A DNA stretch of 64,000 nt from Voacanga thouarsii. Its lineage: Eukaryota > Streptophyta > Magnoliopsida > Gentianales > Apocynaceae. How positions within the stretch are numbered: position 1 is the stretch's first letter; the number at the start of each line of letters is the position of its first letter. Below are positions 38,424 to 50,635 of the stretch, piece by piece. Where the stretch lies: assembly GCA_026120185.1 (NCBI GenBank), contig JANUWF010001190.1, positions 1,178,001 through 1,242,000 of the forward strand. Reading direction: 5' to 3'. The notes under the pieces are model-generated. The model was not told the origin of the DNA. It saw nothing but the letters and a program-made list of their open reading frames with translations, and searched no databases. Both the position numbers and the translations under genes were made by a program.

Positions 38424-39486
38424 ATGGCTAATCTCGCTAAACTCGAATTTGTAGCTCTTAATATTTCTGAAAAAAATATATGTCATGGGTTCTCGATGCA
38501 GAAATGCATCTAAATGCTGAAGGCCTTAGTGAAACTATTCAAGCAAATAATAGTGCATCTGCACAACACAAGGCTAAAGCTTTGATTTTTATTCGTTGTC
38601 ATCTCGATGAAAATTTGAAAATGGAATATCTTACCGAAAAAGATCCATATGTCCTGTGGGTAAATTTAAAAGAAAGATTTGACCACCTAAAGATGGTCGT
38701 ACTACCCACTGCACGGTATGAATGGTTGCACCTGAGGTTGCAAGATTTTAAAACCGTGAATGAATATAGCTCCGCAATGTATAAAATTACATCTCAATTA
38801 AAATTATGCGGAGAAAAAGTGACTGATGAAGATATGTTGGAGAAGACATTCTCCACCTTTCATGCCTCAAATATTGTCCTGCAGAACAATATTGAAAAAA
38901 AGGGGTATACAAAATTTACAAATTTAATTACTGCCCTCCTCATTGTAGAGAAGAATAATGAGTTATTATTGAGAAATCATGAAACCAGACCAACTGGCTC
39001 AACAGCACTCCCAGAAGTGAATGTTGTTGGCTCTAACAGAAGCCATCGTTATAGTCGTGGTCGTGGCCATGGCCATGGCCGTGGTCGTGTTTATGGTCAT
39101 GGTCGTAGACACGCTCGATATTTCCCTTATCACAATCATAATCAAACTGTGAGAAATACTGGCCACTTGAAGTGGAACAGAAAAGATCATAAGGGAAAAG
39201 AAAAAGAAATTGAAGAAAAGTATGTTATAGATGTGGCATGAAAGGTCATTGGTCACGAAACTGTCGTACGGCTAAGCATTTAGTTGAATTGTATCAAGCT
39301 TCATTGAAAAATAAAAATGTGGAAGCAAATTTTTTTCAACATCCAATAAATAATGCTGAGGATGATGATATTGATCCTGAAGATCTTAATATCAATATTA
39401 CCCATATGGATGTATCGGATTTTTTTAAACACCCAGACGGTAGGATAGACCATTTAATTGGTGATGGCAGTGTCCAGAGGAACTAA
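38424..39486 (+). pseudogene. Copia gag, copy 2, frameshifted
   Basis: The start ATG is 38424, reading MANLAKLEFVALNISE, but a 1-bp deletion near 38472 throws the frame off, so the clean frame only resumes at the ATG 38480. A 10-bp deletion relative to copy 1, near 39220, shifts the frame again just before the zinc knuckle, whose first Cys pair ends in another frame while MKGHWSRNC continues from 39238. The terminal stop at 39484-39486 is conserved with the other copies. No function is expected. Confidence 0.88.
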
Positions 39487-39568
39487 AGCCTCACCCTGAT
39501 ATTTTTGTATTTTCATTTTCATTCTATTCTAATAATATTTACGTTTACATATATATATTTGTGTTCAG

Positions 39569-42500
39569 ATGGCTATTGTTAATGATGATGTATGCATTAT
39601 TGATAGTGGAACTACACACACCATACTAAAAAATGAGAAATATTTTTTTGATCTCAAAATGGGAGAAATAAATATTTATACGATAAACGGTAGTGCAAAT
39701 GTAATTGAGGGCTCCAGAAGAGCTAGTATATTGTTGCCTAAAGGAACAACAATTATTATTGATAAGACACTATTTTCCTCAAAATCCAGAAGAAATTTAT
39801 TGAGTTTTAAAGATATCCGCAGAAATGGGTATCATGTTGAAACAAATGAGGAAAATGGGATTGAGCATCTTTTTATTACTCAAATGCATTTGGGTAAGAA
39901 ATCTGTATTAGAAAAACTGCCGTCTTTTTCTACTGGCCTATATTTTGTAAAAATACGTACAATTGAAATTCATCATCTAGTAAACCAGAAGTTTACTGAT
40001 CTTATTACTTTTAGCATTTGGCATGACCGGTTGGGTCATCCGGGATCTACCATGATGAGAAGAATCATTGAGAATACACATGGTCATCCTTTAAAAAAAT
40101 AAAAGGATATTAACATCAGAAAAATTCACATGTACTGCATGTTCCCTAGGATTATTAATTGTTAAACCATCACCAGTAAAAGTCGGAGCTGAAAGTTCTA
40201 CATTTCTCGAACGGATTCACGGAGATATTTGTGGACCTATTGATCCACCATGTGGACCGTTCAAATATTTTATGGTTTTAATTGATGCATCATCCCGATG
40301 GTCAAATGTATGTTTATTATCTACTCGCAACCTGGCGTTTGCGAGATTACTTGCTCAAATAATTAAATTACGAGCACAATTTCCGGACCATCACATTAAA
40401 AATATCCGTTTGGATAATGCTGATGAATTTTCATCACATGCTTTTGATGCATATTGCATGTCAATTGGGATTAATGTTGAACATCCTGTAGCTCATGTTC
40501 ACACACAAAATGGTCTTGCTGGATCTTTGATTAAACGATTACAATTAATTGCTAGACCATTATTAATGAAAACAAATCTCTCAACATCTGCTTGGGGACA
40601 TGCTATTCTACATGCTGCAACACTTGTACGTATAAGACCAGCTAGTTATCATAAATTCTCTCATTTGCAATTGGCTTTTGGGTCAGAACCAAATATTGCT
40701 CATTTAAGAATTGTTGGGTGTGCTGTATATATTCCAATTGCACCAAACCAACGTACAAAGATGGGTCCTCAAAGAAGAAAGGGGATACACGTTGGATATG
40801 ATTCTCCCTCTATTATCAGGTATGTTGAACCCCTGACAGGAGATGTATTCACGACAAGATTTGCTTGATTGTCATTTTGATGAATTATTATTCCCTAAAT
40901 TAGGGGAAGAACCAAAACAGCATAAAAATGATCTTGCTTGGACAACATCATTAAATTATCTTGATCCGCGCACAAGCGCATGTGAACTTGAAGTTCAAAA
41001 GATAATTCATTTGCAAAGCATTGCAAATCAAATGCCGGACGCTTTTGTTGACTCCGGAAGAGTTACAAAATCGCATATTCCGACTATAAATGCTCCTATT
41101 CGAATTAAAGTTCCAGTAGAACAAAATATTATACCTATAGTCTGCTGAGTCAAAAACACGCCGAAGCGTGGCCGACCTCTTGGTTCTAAAGATAAAAATC
41201 CTCGAAAGAAAAGATGATTAAATGATCCGGAAGATCATATTGAAGAAAAGAATGATAAAGACCAAGAGAGAACTGATGACAAAGAACCAGAAGTTGATGA
41301 AAGTAACACTGAAATTTCTATCAATTATACCACTTCCGGTAGAAGTTGGAATCGGATAGAAACTGTTATTGATAATATATTTGCATACAATATATTTCTT
41401 GATGTTACACAGGATAATGATGATCCTGAACCAATATCAGTTGATGAATGTCGGCATAGAAAAGATTGGCTGCAATGGAAAGATGCGATTCAATCGGAGT
41501 TAAATGCACTGACAAAACGTGAAGTCTTCGGACCTGCAGTTCGAACACCAGAAGGTGTAAAATCTGTTGGTTACAAATGGATATTTGTACGAAAGCGCAA
41601 TGAAAATAGTGAAATCGTTCGATATAAAGCGCGATTAGTAGCCCAAGGTTTTTCACAAAGACCATGTATTGATTATGATGAAACTTATTATCCTGTAGTT
41701 GATGCTATTACACTCCGATATATTATCAGTTTGTTAGTACATGAAAAGATAGATATGCGCATATTAGATGTTGTCACTGCTTACTTGTATGGAAATTTAG
41801 AAAATGATGTTTACATGAAAATCCTCGAAGGATTTCATATGCATGAAGCATATAAACATTATCCTCGTGAAAATTACTCCATCAAGTTGCAGAAATCATT
41901 ATATGGCCTGAAGCAATCTGGGTGCATGTGGTTCACACGTCTTAGTGAATATTTATTTAAAGTGGGATTTAAAAATGACCAGGTTTGTCCATGTGTTTTT
42001 ATTAAGAAACCTGGTTCTAAATTTGTGATATTAGCTATATATGTTGATGATATTAATCTTATTGGAACTCCTGAAGAGCTCCAAGAAACAATTGATTATT
42101 TAAAAAGAGAATTCGAAATCAAGGATTTTGGTAAAACCAAATTTTGCCTTGGTTTACAAATTGAACATTTGGAGAGTGGAACATTTATTCATCAATCAAC
42201 ATATACAGCAAAAGTGCTAAAAAGATTTTACATGGACAAAGCACATCCATTGAGTATTCCAATGATCGTCCGATCATTAAATGTGGATAAAGATCCTTTC
42301 CGACCTCCAGAAAATGATGAAGAACTCCTTGGTCCTGAAGTACCATATCTCAGTGCAATTGGTGCATTGATGTATCTTACTAATAATACACGACCTGATA
42401 TTGCTTTTCTGTCAATTTATTTGCAAGATTTAGTTCTTCACCAACACGACGACATTGGAATGGAATTAAACAAGTCATTCGATATCTCCAAGGTACAATT

Positions 42501-43052
42501 GATCTCGGATTATTTTATTCAAATAAAACCAGTCCAACATTGATAGGTTATGCAGATACTGGTTATTTATCTGATCCACATAAAGCACGTTCTCAAACGG
42601 GCTATCTATTTACATGTGGAAATACTGCCAAATCATGGCGTTCTACAAAACAATCTATAGCAGCTACTTCTTCAAATCATGCTGAAATTATAGCCATTCA
42701 TGAAGCAAGTCGAGAATGTGTATGGCTAAGATCCATGATTCATTATATCCGAGAAAGTTGTGGATTATCATCAATCAAATGTATTCCAACTCCTCTTTAT
42801 GAAGACAATGCAGCTTGCAAAACTCAATTACGAGGAGGATATATTAAAGGAGATCGGACAAAACATATTTCACCAAAATTCTTCTTTACTCATGAACTTC
42901 AGAAGAAAGGTGAAATTGATGTGCTACAAATTCGGTCATGTGATAACCTCGCAGATATTTTCACGAAGACTTTACCGACTGCAACATTTGAGAAGTTGAG
43001 ATATAAAATCGGTATGCGTCGGTTTAAAGATTTAAAGGAATCATCTCATTAA
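39569..43052 (+). pseudogene. Copia pol, copy 2, multiple frameshifts
   Basis: Protease DSG and the integrase catalytic region are recognisable from ATG 39569. Compared with copy 1 there is a 1-bp insertion in an A run near 40097, a 1-bp insertion near 40864, an insertion and deletion pair near 41136-41163, a TGA near 41215, and a 1-bp deletion near 42407 in the reverse transcriptase. The YVDD motif (near 42040) and the RNase H region (42540-43052, with DIFTKTLP) survive. In the region matching copy 1's pol stop this copy has CGA, which shows the ancestral codon. Confidence 0.9.
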
Positions 43053-43186
43053 GGGGAGTAATAAACAGACATATAGAATAGTGTACTCTTTTTCCTTCAC
43101 TAGATTTTTTTTCCCACTGGGTTTTTATCTAATAAGGTTTTAACGAGGCATATTCTTTATGTAATGGATGGACATCCAAGGGGGAG

Positions 43187-43555
43187 TGTTATGAATTATT
43201 AGAATCTCCATTAATTAGTGGAGGCTCCACTAATTATGGATTTATATGAATTATTATAGAAGATTTGTATGGATGTCCACCATTTAGTGGAGATACCACT
43301 AATTGAGATTAGTGGAAGATGATGTATGCCATGATGTATTCCACTAATTAGAACTCTATAAATAGAGTTATTCTCTAAGCTTGTAACACACAATTATTTT
43401 GTGAAAGAAAGATTAGTGAAAGAAAGATTAGAGAAAGAATTGTGAGAGAAAGAAAGAGATAAGTTTGAAGAGAAATTCTTGTACAAAGAATAATTAGAGT
43501 TTTATTAATGTATAGTGTGTAAATTTTATTCTAACATTATCCTAATTTTATAATA
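43187..43555 (+). repeat. 3' LTR of copia copy 2
   Basis: 369 bp, matching the 5' LTR without indels. Most differences are G-to-A or C-to-T in this copy. The polypurine tract CCAAGGGGGAG precedes it at 43176-43186. Confidence 0.92.
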
Positions 43556-43560
43556 GCAAC

Positions 43561-45880
43561 AAGGTGGATTGATGCAATCTTGACCCCGACATAGGGTGCA
43601 CCTTGTACTTCAAATAGGCCTGGAAAGTTGGTAACAGAATACTTCCAACATCAAGTGTGACCCCCTCTGCCTTCAACGCTTGTCCTAGAAAACTTTGACC
43701 GTGCACAGAGTCGTCAGACCGACTGACGCAAACCTTTTTTTTTTCTTTTTACTTTCTTTATTTTGTACCTTTGCTGCTCTGCTGCCACAGCTATGATCTA
43801 ACGACTCTTTTACGCAATGGTTTTGAGCCTTAATTTGTCTCATAATTTTTGCACAAAAATTATAAAAAAGTTATAAGAAGACTTTATTTCTTTAAATAAA
43901 GTCTCAAGTCAAGTTTTGAATATAGAAAGCGTTCTGTCCCTTGCATATCCTGAAGGAGCATATTTAATCAATTGTAAACTATAAGATGGAAAAAAAAAGA
44001 GTTTATATTTCACAAAAGAATGGACTAGATTAATCATAAATCATAAAACGAAAAAAAAGGGATTGTATGGCCACATTGCAAGAAATGAGTAACTTTTTTT
44101 ATTATATATATTCATTATTTATAAGAAATTATGCATCAAAATTAAGATTATGTATTGAAATCAAATAAAAAAATAATTTCTCGCAGTCATAAAAAGTTTC
44201 ACAGGGTCCCAACATAAGCAGCAAAGAACTTGGTATCAATATTCATTCCATAATTTCAGCAAACTGATGGGTGCACATATTGTGTACTATATATTATCTT
44301 TGAAAAAGAAAAAAAAAAAGAGAAAGCAAGAAACAAAAAGTGCAAAGGAAAGCTTTAATGGGGTGGACGAGAATCAGCAGCCAGTGAAAGTTTTTTTAAT
44401 GCTCGTGGGCTTTTATATCTTTATCTATGGTGGAGAGTAAAGAAAGGAAAGGAAAGGAAACTGATTTTCCATAATGGTTTTCAAAGTGATTTAGATTCTC
44501 ACATACAAGATTTCTTTAAAGCCTCTAATTCAAACCTGCTTGCCTGTAAAGTCCTCTTGGAATATTTGTAAAGGCACCAGAGCCCCTCACCTTTGAGTTA
44601 AAACTAATTCGCTTTATATCGTCGGGTGGTAATAAAAATTTAAAATTCAGTAAAAATTTAAAAAAAAATGTGTTAAGAGATAATGTTGTAAATTTTAAAA
44701 TAAAATCTTTTAAAGAATGAATAGCAACATGTAAAGCAATTCTTTCCTTTTTGCTACAGTAAACAGTGGAACTGCTAAAATCTTAACAGGGTGAACAGGA
44801 ACGACTTGGTTAGGGGAATTGGCTTTGTAGTCATTGTTACTTTTTGTAGGCAAATTTTGTGGTGGAAGGTAGCGAGGACTTAGGTTTATGATGCTGACTG
44901 AGTGTTTGCATTATGATTTTTTCACCCTTTGAGATGACTCATAAACACATCAGATGGGGCATCGTTGGAATCCCCTTTTGGCATTGGAATCCACATTTGC
45001 CTGATATCGCAGAGACAGTAGTAATGTGCTCTGCAAATCCTTCGTTTTGGCTTTGGTTTCCTTGGTTCTTGATCATGCGGAATATGCTCTAAAAACCATG
45101 GAAATGATGGGTTGATCAAATCCCACGTCCATCACCATTGAAATACTGACTGGTCTCTTTTTCACTTTCCTGGGGAATTTATCTGCGATTTGATGTATAT
45201 ATCACGGGATTTTTTTGCCAGAAGATACTTCCTAGTATTTTGGGGTGTGTAGAATAATGTAAAAGATCCAATAAAAAACGAAAATATTTAATTGGTACTA
45301 TCTACTACTAACTCAATGATAATAAAGAAAATATTATTAATCAAAATGAAGAAATGTAGCCAACATTCTTTGCAGAAAATTAAAGAAAAAAAGACGTGGA
45401 GTATTTCACTTTTTACTGAAAACATTAGGGGAAAAAATAAATATCCGATTTTAATCAAAATATTTTTGCAAAGTTGAAATCCTAGTAGAGCTCTTCTTCA
45501 TGATCCCTGCTCCATGGCTGTGGCTATGGGCTGTTTGATGAAGTGTCTATGGGCTCGTACTGCTGGATCAGTGGATTGTTTCTCATGGACAGCTCGAGAA
45601 CGCAGATTGAATTAGGTCAATGAAATGGGCTGCAGCCTAGAGATGACTATTGTGTTGGTCCGCCAGATTAAGGGGGAAAAGTTTCGATTTTGATTTGCAT
45701 TTACTATATTAAAAATAAAAGTTGATAATTCTCATACTCTCGAGGATGAGTATGGTTTGCCTCTGCAACTTGGGAACAGAATTTATCTTAAGCGTAAGCG
45801 TTCTTTTGAATAGCAGCTGCAAATTTCATTATAAAACAAAAGTATGAGTTACGTCAAATTAAGAAAACATAAATAGTTAA
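43561..45880. other. Intergenic region between copia copy 2 and the solo LTR
   Basis: No gene is recognised with confidence. Two short GC-richer pieces are open on the minus strand (about 43565-43720 and 44922-45119), but neither shows a known motif. The remainder is AT-rich. Confidence 0.4.
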
Positions 45881-45885
45881 TCATG

Positions 45886-48800
45886 TGTAACACCCCACCT
45901 TTTTACCTTTGATTATCTACTATTTGTAATAAGATGAGAATTTATATCGATGGCCAGAATAAAATCTGATCGGCATAATGGGACGAATATTTTGATATAA
46001 TAATATTTTGTCAGAATTTAAACATAATTATTAGATTTGTTCTATCCGTATCCTAAATCTTCGAAAGACTACTATTGTTAATAAAATAAGAATTTGATAG
46101 TACGCTGAGAAAATAAATTGATTAGTGCGACAAAACGCACGTTTTGGTGTGAAATATACCATCTGGGTCATTGAGGGCATTTTTGTCATTTTGACTGCAA
46201 ATTTGACCAAATAGAGAAGAAATTGAAGAATTTAAATATTATTAATGGATTTAATGGAATTTTTGGAGTTGAATGGTAAAATAAAATATTTTTCCGTTTC
46301 GAACCTGATTTTAGTCATTTCTGAAGAAAATAGAAATCGCGGTTAAAAATAATGCGTGTGGCATTTTATGATTGGTAGCCCAGAGACAAGTGTCAATTTA
46401 AGAGAGGTTGCATGAAGAGTTCATGCAAGACACATGGAATTAAAGGATTTCAAAATAAATGAAGAATTATGTGTAAAAATTGTGATTGGAACACATCATT
46501 TGTTGATCCTTTAATTAAGGTCTTGTGAAATGTGATGGGCCAATCCTTGGACCATGAGAAGGTGGATGCATGGCTGAAAAATGGCCAAGAAACCGACAGC
46601 CATGCAAGAAGAAATGAAGGGAATTTTTGTGGAGGAAAAAATAGGTGATTGGTGTGTAAAAATCTCATTGGAACACATTTAAGTATATCCACCATTCAAT
46701 TAAACAAAAACAAGAGATGAAGGGCCAAGATTTGAGGATGAATGGTGGTGAGAAGGGGCTGTTATACAGCCAGAATTTCAACAGCCAAGAGGGAGAAAAA
46801 CTAAGAGAAAAAGAAATTAAACAAAAGAGAGAAAAATGCTAGTGTGTGTTCTTGGTGTTCTATGTGAGTTTTGAGAGTTCTTGGAGCAAAATCACTTCAA
46901 ATAGTCTCAAATATAAGGTAAAACCCTACCTTACTTGAATTAAAGTTGTTGTTGGGTGAATGATGATTACATAGATATGAATTTTAACATGAAAACATGA
47001 TTTTTATGTCTTAATTTTGGATCAAAGCTAGGGTTCGTGAATTTTGTGCATGAACTTTATATATGCTCATATATGTGCCGGCTGCCTAGGGGTTTATGGA
47101 TGATTCTTTATGTGAAGAAGAATTGAATATTTGTGATAGTTTGAAGGGTTGTAGTCGGTTGAGGAGATGATGATCAAGGTAGAGTAAAAATTGAATTTAC
47201 TTAGTTGGAAAACATGGATTATATTAACTTTTGATTAGAAAGATGAATTTGTATTGAATAAGTGTGACTTTTGTGAGTTATTGAAATCTGAAAATCCCAG
47301 AATTAAAGTTGATTTGAAGAAAAATTGAATGAATTAATATTCTCAAAGTGTTAAAGACTAAATGAAATCTAAGGAAAGCATGAATAGCGGGATTGAACCA
47401 AAACTATTGGGGCTGATTTTTCCCAATAGCATATAACAGGAACCAAAACTCTAAAGAGGGCTTAAACAAAATTAAAGTTAAGAGTCTTACGGTTGTTTTG
47501 GTATATCATAGATCCAAATCGGAATTATGGACTGGAAGTTATGTGTAAAACAAAATTATGTGTCAAGTAATGGAATTCTAGAAATTTAGTCCAAAAATGG
47601 ATGAGTTTAAGGATGAATAATTGTGTGATTTTGGATGAAATGAATGTGAAATGTGAAGTGAATCCCCTGTGTATGAAGTGAGAAAGGATATGGAAAAAAG
47701 AAAATGAAAGAATCGAAAAAATGACTTGAACGAAAGTTGAATGTTTTCCTTAACCATCGGCCCCGTTAGCTAAACGTCAGTTGGACGTCGGCTACCCATT
47801 GGGCACGTCAACTGGACGTCGGTTAACCATCAGCTATTTTTCAGCCAAAAATGATTTGATCCGAAAATGATGTGTAGTGTAGGTTTATCGGTAAATGGCA
47901 ATGGTTCGTTGAAAATGATAGAAACGGAAGACGAACGACCGTAAACGAAAAGAGTTAATTAGGACACGAGGTGAGTTCCTTTGATTTCTAAAACCTTTTG
48001 AAAGTTAGTGTGCTTCACTTTTCCATGAAATGCTATGTTTTATACTATTTTGGAAGTCCCTGGATATATTTAAGGTTTATCTGAGCAAGATTTATTTTTT
48101 TGTCATTTTGGGCTCGAATGAACTTTATAATGGGCTTGAAAACCTTAATGGATGATTAAAACATGAATTTTGTGAATTTAGTCCTTTTTGGATCAAATAC
48201 TTGGGATTTTCAAAAAATGATAAATTTTGAAATCGGGTATTCATAAATTGATTGGAATGCCCTTATTCGAACATTTTATAGAAATGTGTTTGGAAACTTT
48301 GAATTTAATCTTTTTTTGGGATTAGAATTCTGAAATTTTTTGAAATGAGTTTCTCTTGGAATCAGGTATTTGGAAAATGATCTAAATGTCCTTATTGGAA
48401 TGTTTTATAAAAGCCTTTGAAATCGGGTATTTGGTAAATGATCGAAATATCCTTATTGAAACTTTTATGAACACTTTTCAAATCGGGTAAGGATAAAATA
48501 ACCCCAATACCCTCAAAAAGTCTTTTGGAATTAGGCATGAATAAAATGACCCGAATGCCCTTAAAAAATAACTTTTGTGATCGAGTACGGAAAAAATGCC
48601 CTGAATACTCTTGGAAACTTATTTTGATATGTGAAAAGAACTCTTTACCTTATTTCGACATAGTTTTGGAAAATAATCTATCGTAATGAGATTGACTTTT
48701 GAAAAATAATATTTTGATCCTAGAAATTATTTTATTGGCCTGAAGTGCCTATGGAATGAATTGATCAGCTTTGTAGAGCCTATGTGAATAACGATTTGAC

Positions 48801-49917
48801 TTGCGAGTCAGTGGGATTAAATTTTGAGAAATGTTATTTTGCCCCAAAAATGTTTTGATTTGAAAATCTTGGTGGATCAGATAACCCTCTGGCCTGATCA
48901 GTCAGAAAGGGGTTAGTATTGGTAACGTTAAGTATTCAGTAAGGACTTTGATCTTTATACTAACTCATGTTAGAGGTAGACGACCCAAAGTAACCTAGCT
49001 AGTTTTGGGGATTGTCTTACTCCAAATAAGGTGACAGAATATTGAGATAAGTCGTCTTGGCTAACTGTTTAGCACTTGGCAATTGCCGCGTCTGCGGACG
49101 CTTCTTATTTTTTAGTCATTAGCTGGATGTCGAGTGGGGACACTCGGTGCATTTGACTCCTTGCCACCTCGATGGTGATTGACGTCAGGATTGAGACATT
49201 TGGCTTATGGTTGCAAGAGTGTGCTGTGGTACACCAGCATACCTAAGCAGAAGTACGCTGCGGTGTACTTATTCTGGTGACGCACGGTTGAGTACTAGAG
49301 ACTATGGTCTCAGTGCAATGATACGTGGCGTTAAAGGTAAGGATTGCAGGACTTGCATACATGCCGATCTTCTGTTGGAGAAGTGTTTGTGATTTGAAAT
49401 TGGGGCAATGATTTGAAAGTAAAATATAGTTTTTCAAAAATAATTAAATTCTGAATAAACTCTTTCTGAGAGAGTTTTGGAATTGTTTTCAGTGAACAAA
49501 TGAAATGCTTTCCCCACAAAAGTTTTGTGCACGCTGTTCTTTCATAAAGCATTAGCGCACACGAGACTCACTGAGTGATTTGTCACTCACACGTGTCTTT
49601 TATCTTACCTTTTGTAGAATTTAGAGTTGAGCGGACCTACAAATAGAAAGACGATACCATAAAGTCAACAGTATAGGTCTGGATGGCTTTTCTTTTTAGT
49701 CATGTACTTTATTCTGTCGTAGTCAAAGATGACATATATGAGATTTCCCTGATATATGTATATGGGTGGCCATCAGTATGGGATATTGTTGAGTCTGGAC
49801 CTTATGTATATGTTTATTCTGTTGTTTTCATTATAAAGACCCCTTGTTCGGAAAACTGGATAGGGTGACACTCGGTATTGATATACTTCCACTATTATCT
49901 TTAGTAGGAATGCTACA
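45886..49917 (+). mobile_element. Solo LTR, 4,032 bp, Ty3/gypsy chromovirus-like (Tekay/Del type?)
   Basis: It begins TGTAACACCCCACC and ends GGAATGCTACA; the two ends are inverted (TGTAACACCCC against TGTAGCATTCC). A perfect 5-bp duplication, TCATG, flanks it at 45881-45885 and 49918-49922. It has no coding capacity. The TGTAACACCC start and multi-kilobase length are known features of Tekay/Del LTRs of the Ty3/gypsy group, and the region 49080-49620, with GAGACTCACTGAGTG-type words near the end, resembles such LTRs. A solo LTR arises by recombination between the two LTRs of a full element. Strand is assigned from the LTR start and is less certain than the borders. Confidence 0.75.
48229..48620. 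repeat. Degenerate tandem repeats inside the solo LTR
   Basis: A unit beginning AATCGGGTAT and containing AAATGAT..AAAT.TCCTTATT recurs at 48231, 48361, 48421 and 48481, the last three exactly 60 bp apart, then with shorter spacing near 48530 and 48579. The copies are diverged. Confidence 0.7.
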
Positions 49918-50058
49918 TCATGAGTAAGGTAAGTAAGGTGACAATAGATAAGAGTTGCATTTCTCTCCCCCTTCCCCATCGCCTCTCTTCCACTACCCCG
50001 ACCCCTCCAAAAAAAAAAAAAAAAAAAGACCATCTTCCAAGCTTTGGCCATGAGAAAT

Positions 50059-50627
50059 TGAGGTGTATTTGAACACGAACGAACCAAGTATTACATTTTC
50101 GAGTTCGAGTTCAAATTCGAACATAAACGAACACTATTTAAGTTTGTTCGTTTATTATTCGAGTTCGTGTTCAATTTTTTTCGATTATTATTTGATAATA
50201 TTCGAGTTCGTTTAAGTTCGGATTCAAAAAAATCGATTAACATTCGTGTTCGAATTGTTCGAGTTCGTTTATTTCATATTATTTATTTTAAAAATTATAA
50301 AAATAATAATTTAAAATTTATAAATATTATTGAATATTATAATATTAAAAAAATATAATAATACAATTAGCCTTAATAAGATTTATTAAGAATAAATATT
50401 AATGTTATAAAATATAAATAAATATAATATACTTAATTTAAAAAATATTTAATATGTTCGCGAATGTTTAAATATATTCGTGAATATATTTAAATTCGTG
50501 CATTTATTAATCAAATTTAATATTTTGTTCAAACTCATTCATTTAATAAACGAATGAGCCTTATTCGTACACGAACGAGTTCAAACGAACTTTTATTCGT
50601 GAATATTTAATTTGTTTACAACTCTAG
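50059..50627. mobile_element. MITE-like element with CGAACGAAC/GTTCGTTCG repeats (hAT-like)
   Basis: The left end, TGAGGTGTATTTGAACACGA, and the right end on the minus strand, CTAGAGTTGTAAACAAATTA, are weakly inverted. The flanks TGAGAAAT (50051-50058) and TGATAAAT (50628-50635) differ at one of eight positions, which fits a hAT 8-bp duplication. Subterminal zones repeat GTTCG and CGAAC in both orientations. No transposase is present. It is similar in style to the element at 4187-4599. Confidence 0.5.
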
Positions 50628-50635
50628 TGATAAAT

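Larger units (their letters stand above)
37954..43555 (+). mobile_element. Ty1/copia LTR retrotransposon, copy 2 (decayed)
   Basis: A full-length plus-strand element of 5,602 bp, same family as copies 1 and 3. LTRs are 37954-38322 and 43187-43555 (369 bp each). The flanks are GCAGC (37949-37953) and GCAAC (43556-43560), a target duplication with one mismatch. By eye the LTRs differ at about 18 positions (near 5%), so it is older than copy 1. Coding regions have several frameshifts and at least one nonsense codon. The right LTR ends TAATA instead of TAACA. Confidence 0.93.

Noticed and set aside
43565..43720. Open minus-strand stretch reading GQSFLGQALKAEGVTLDVGS
   Set aside because: It looks protein-like in composition but matches no family I can name, and no start, exon border or partner exon is evident next to the copia insertion.
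44922..45119. 65-codon minus-strand ORF with a basic PRKPKPKRR patch
   Set aside because: Short, isolated and unrecognised; the length is possible by chance.
47755..47845. Repeated ACGTC/GACGTCGG words suggesting a regulatory array
   Set aside because: They are a small diverged repeat inside the solo LTR and there is no evidence for a separate element.
49207..49552. Cluster of short ORFs on both strands
   Set aside because: They lie inside the solo LTR, overlap each other in opposite directions and have no motifs, so they are chance frames.
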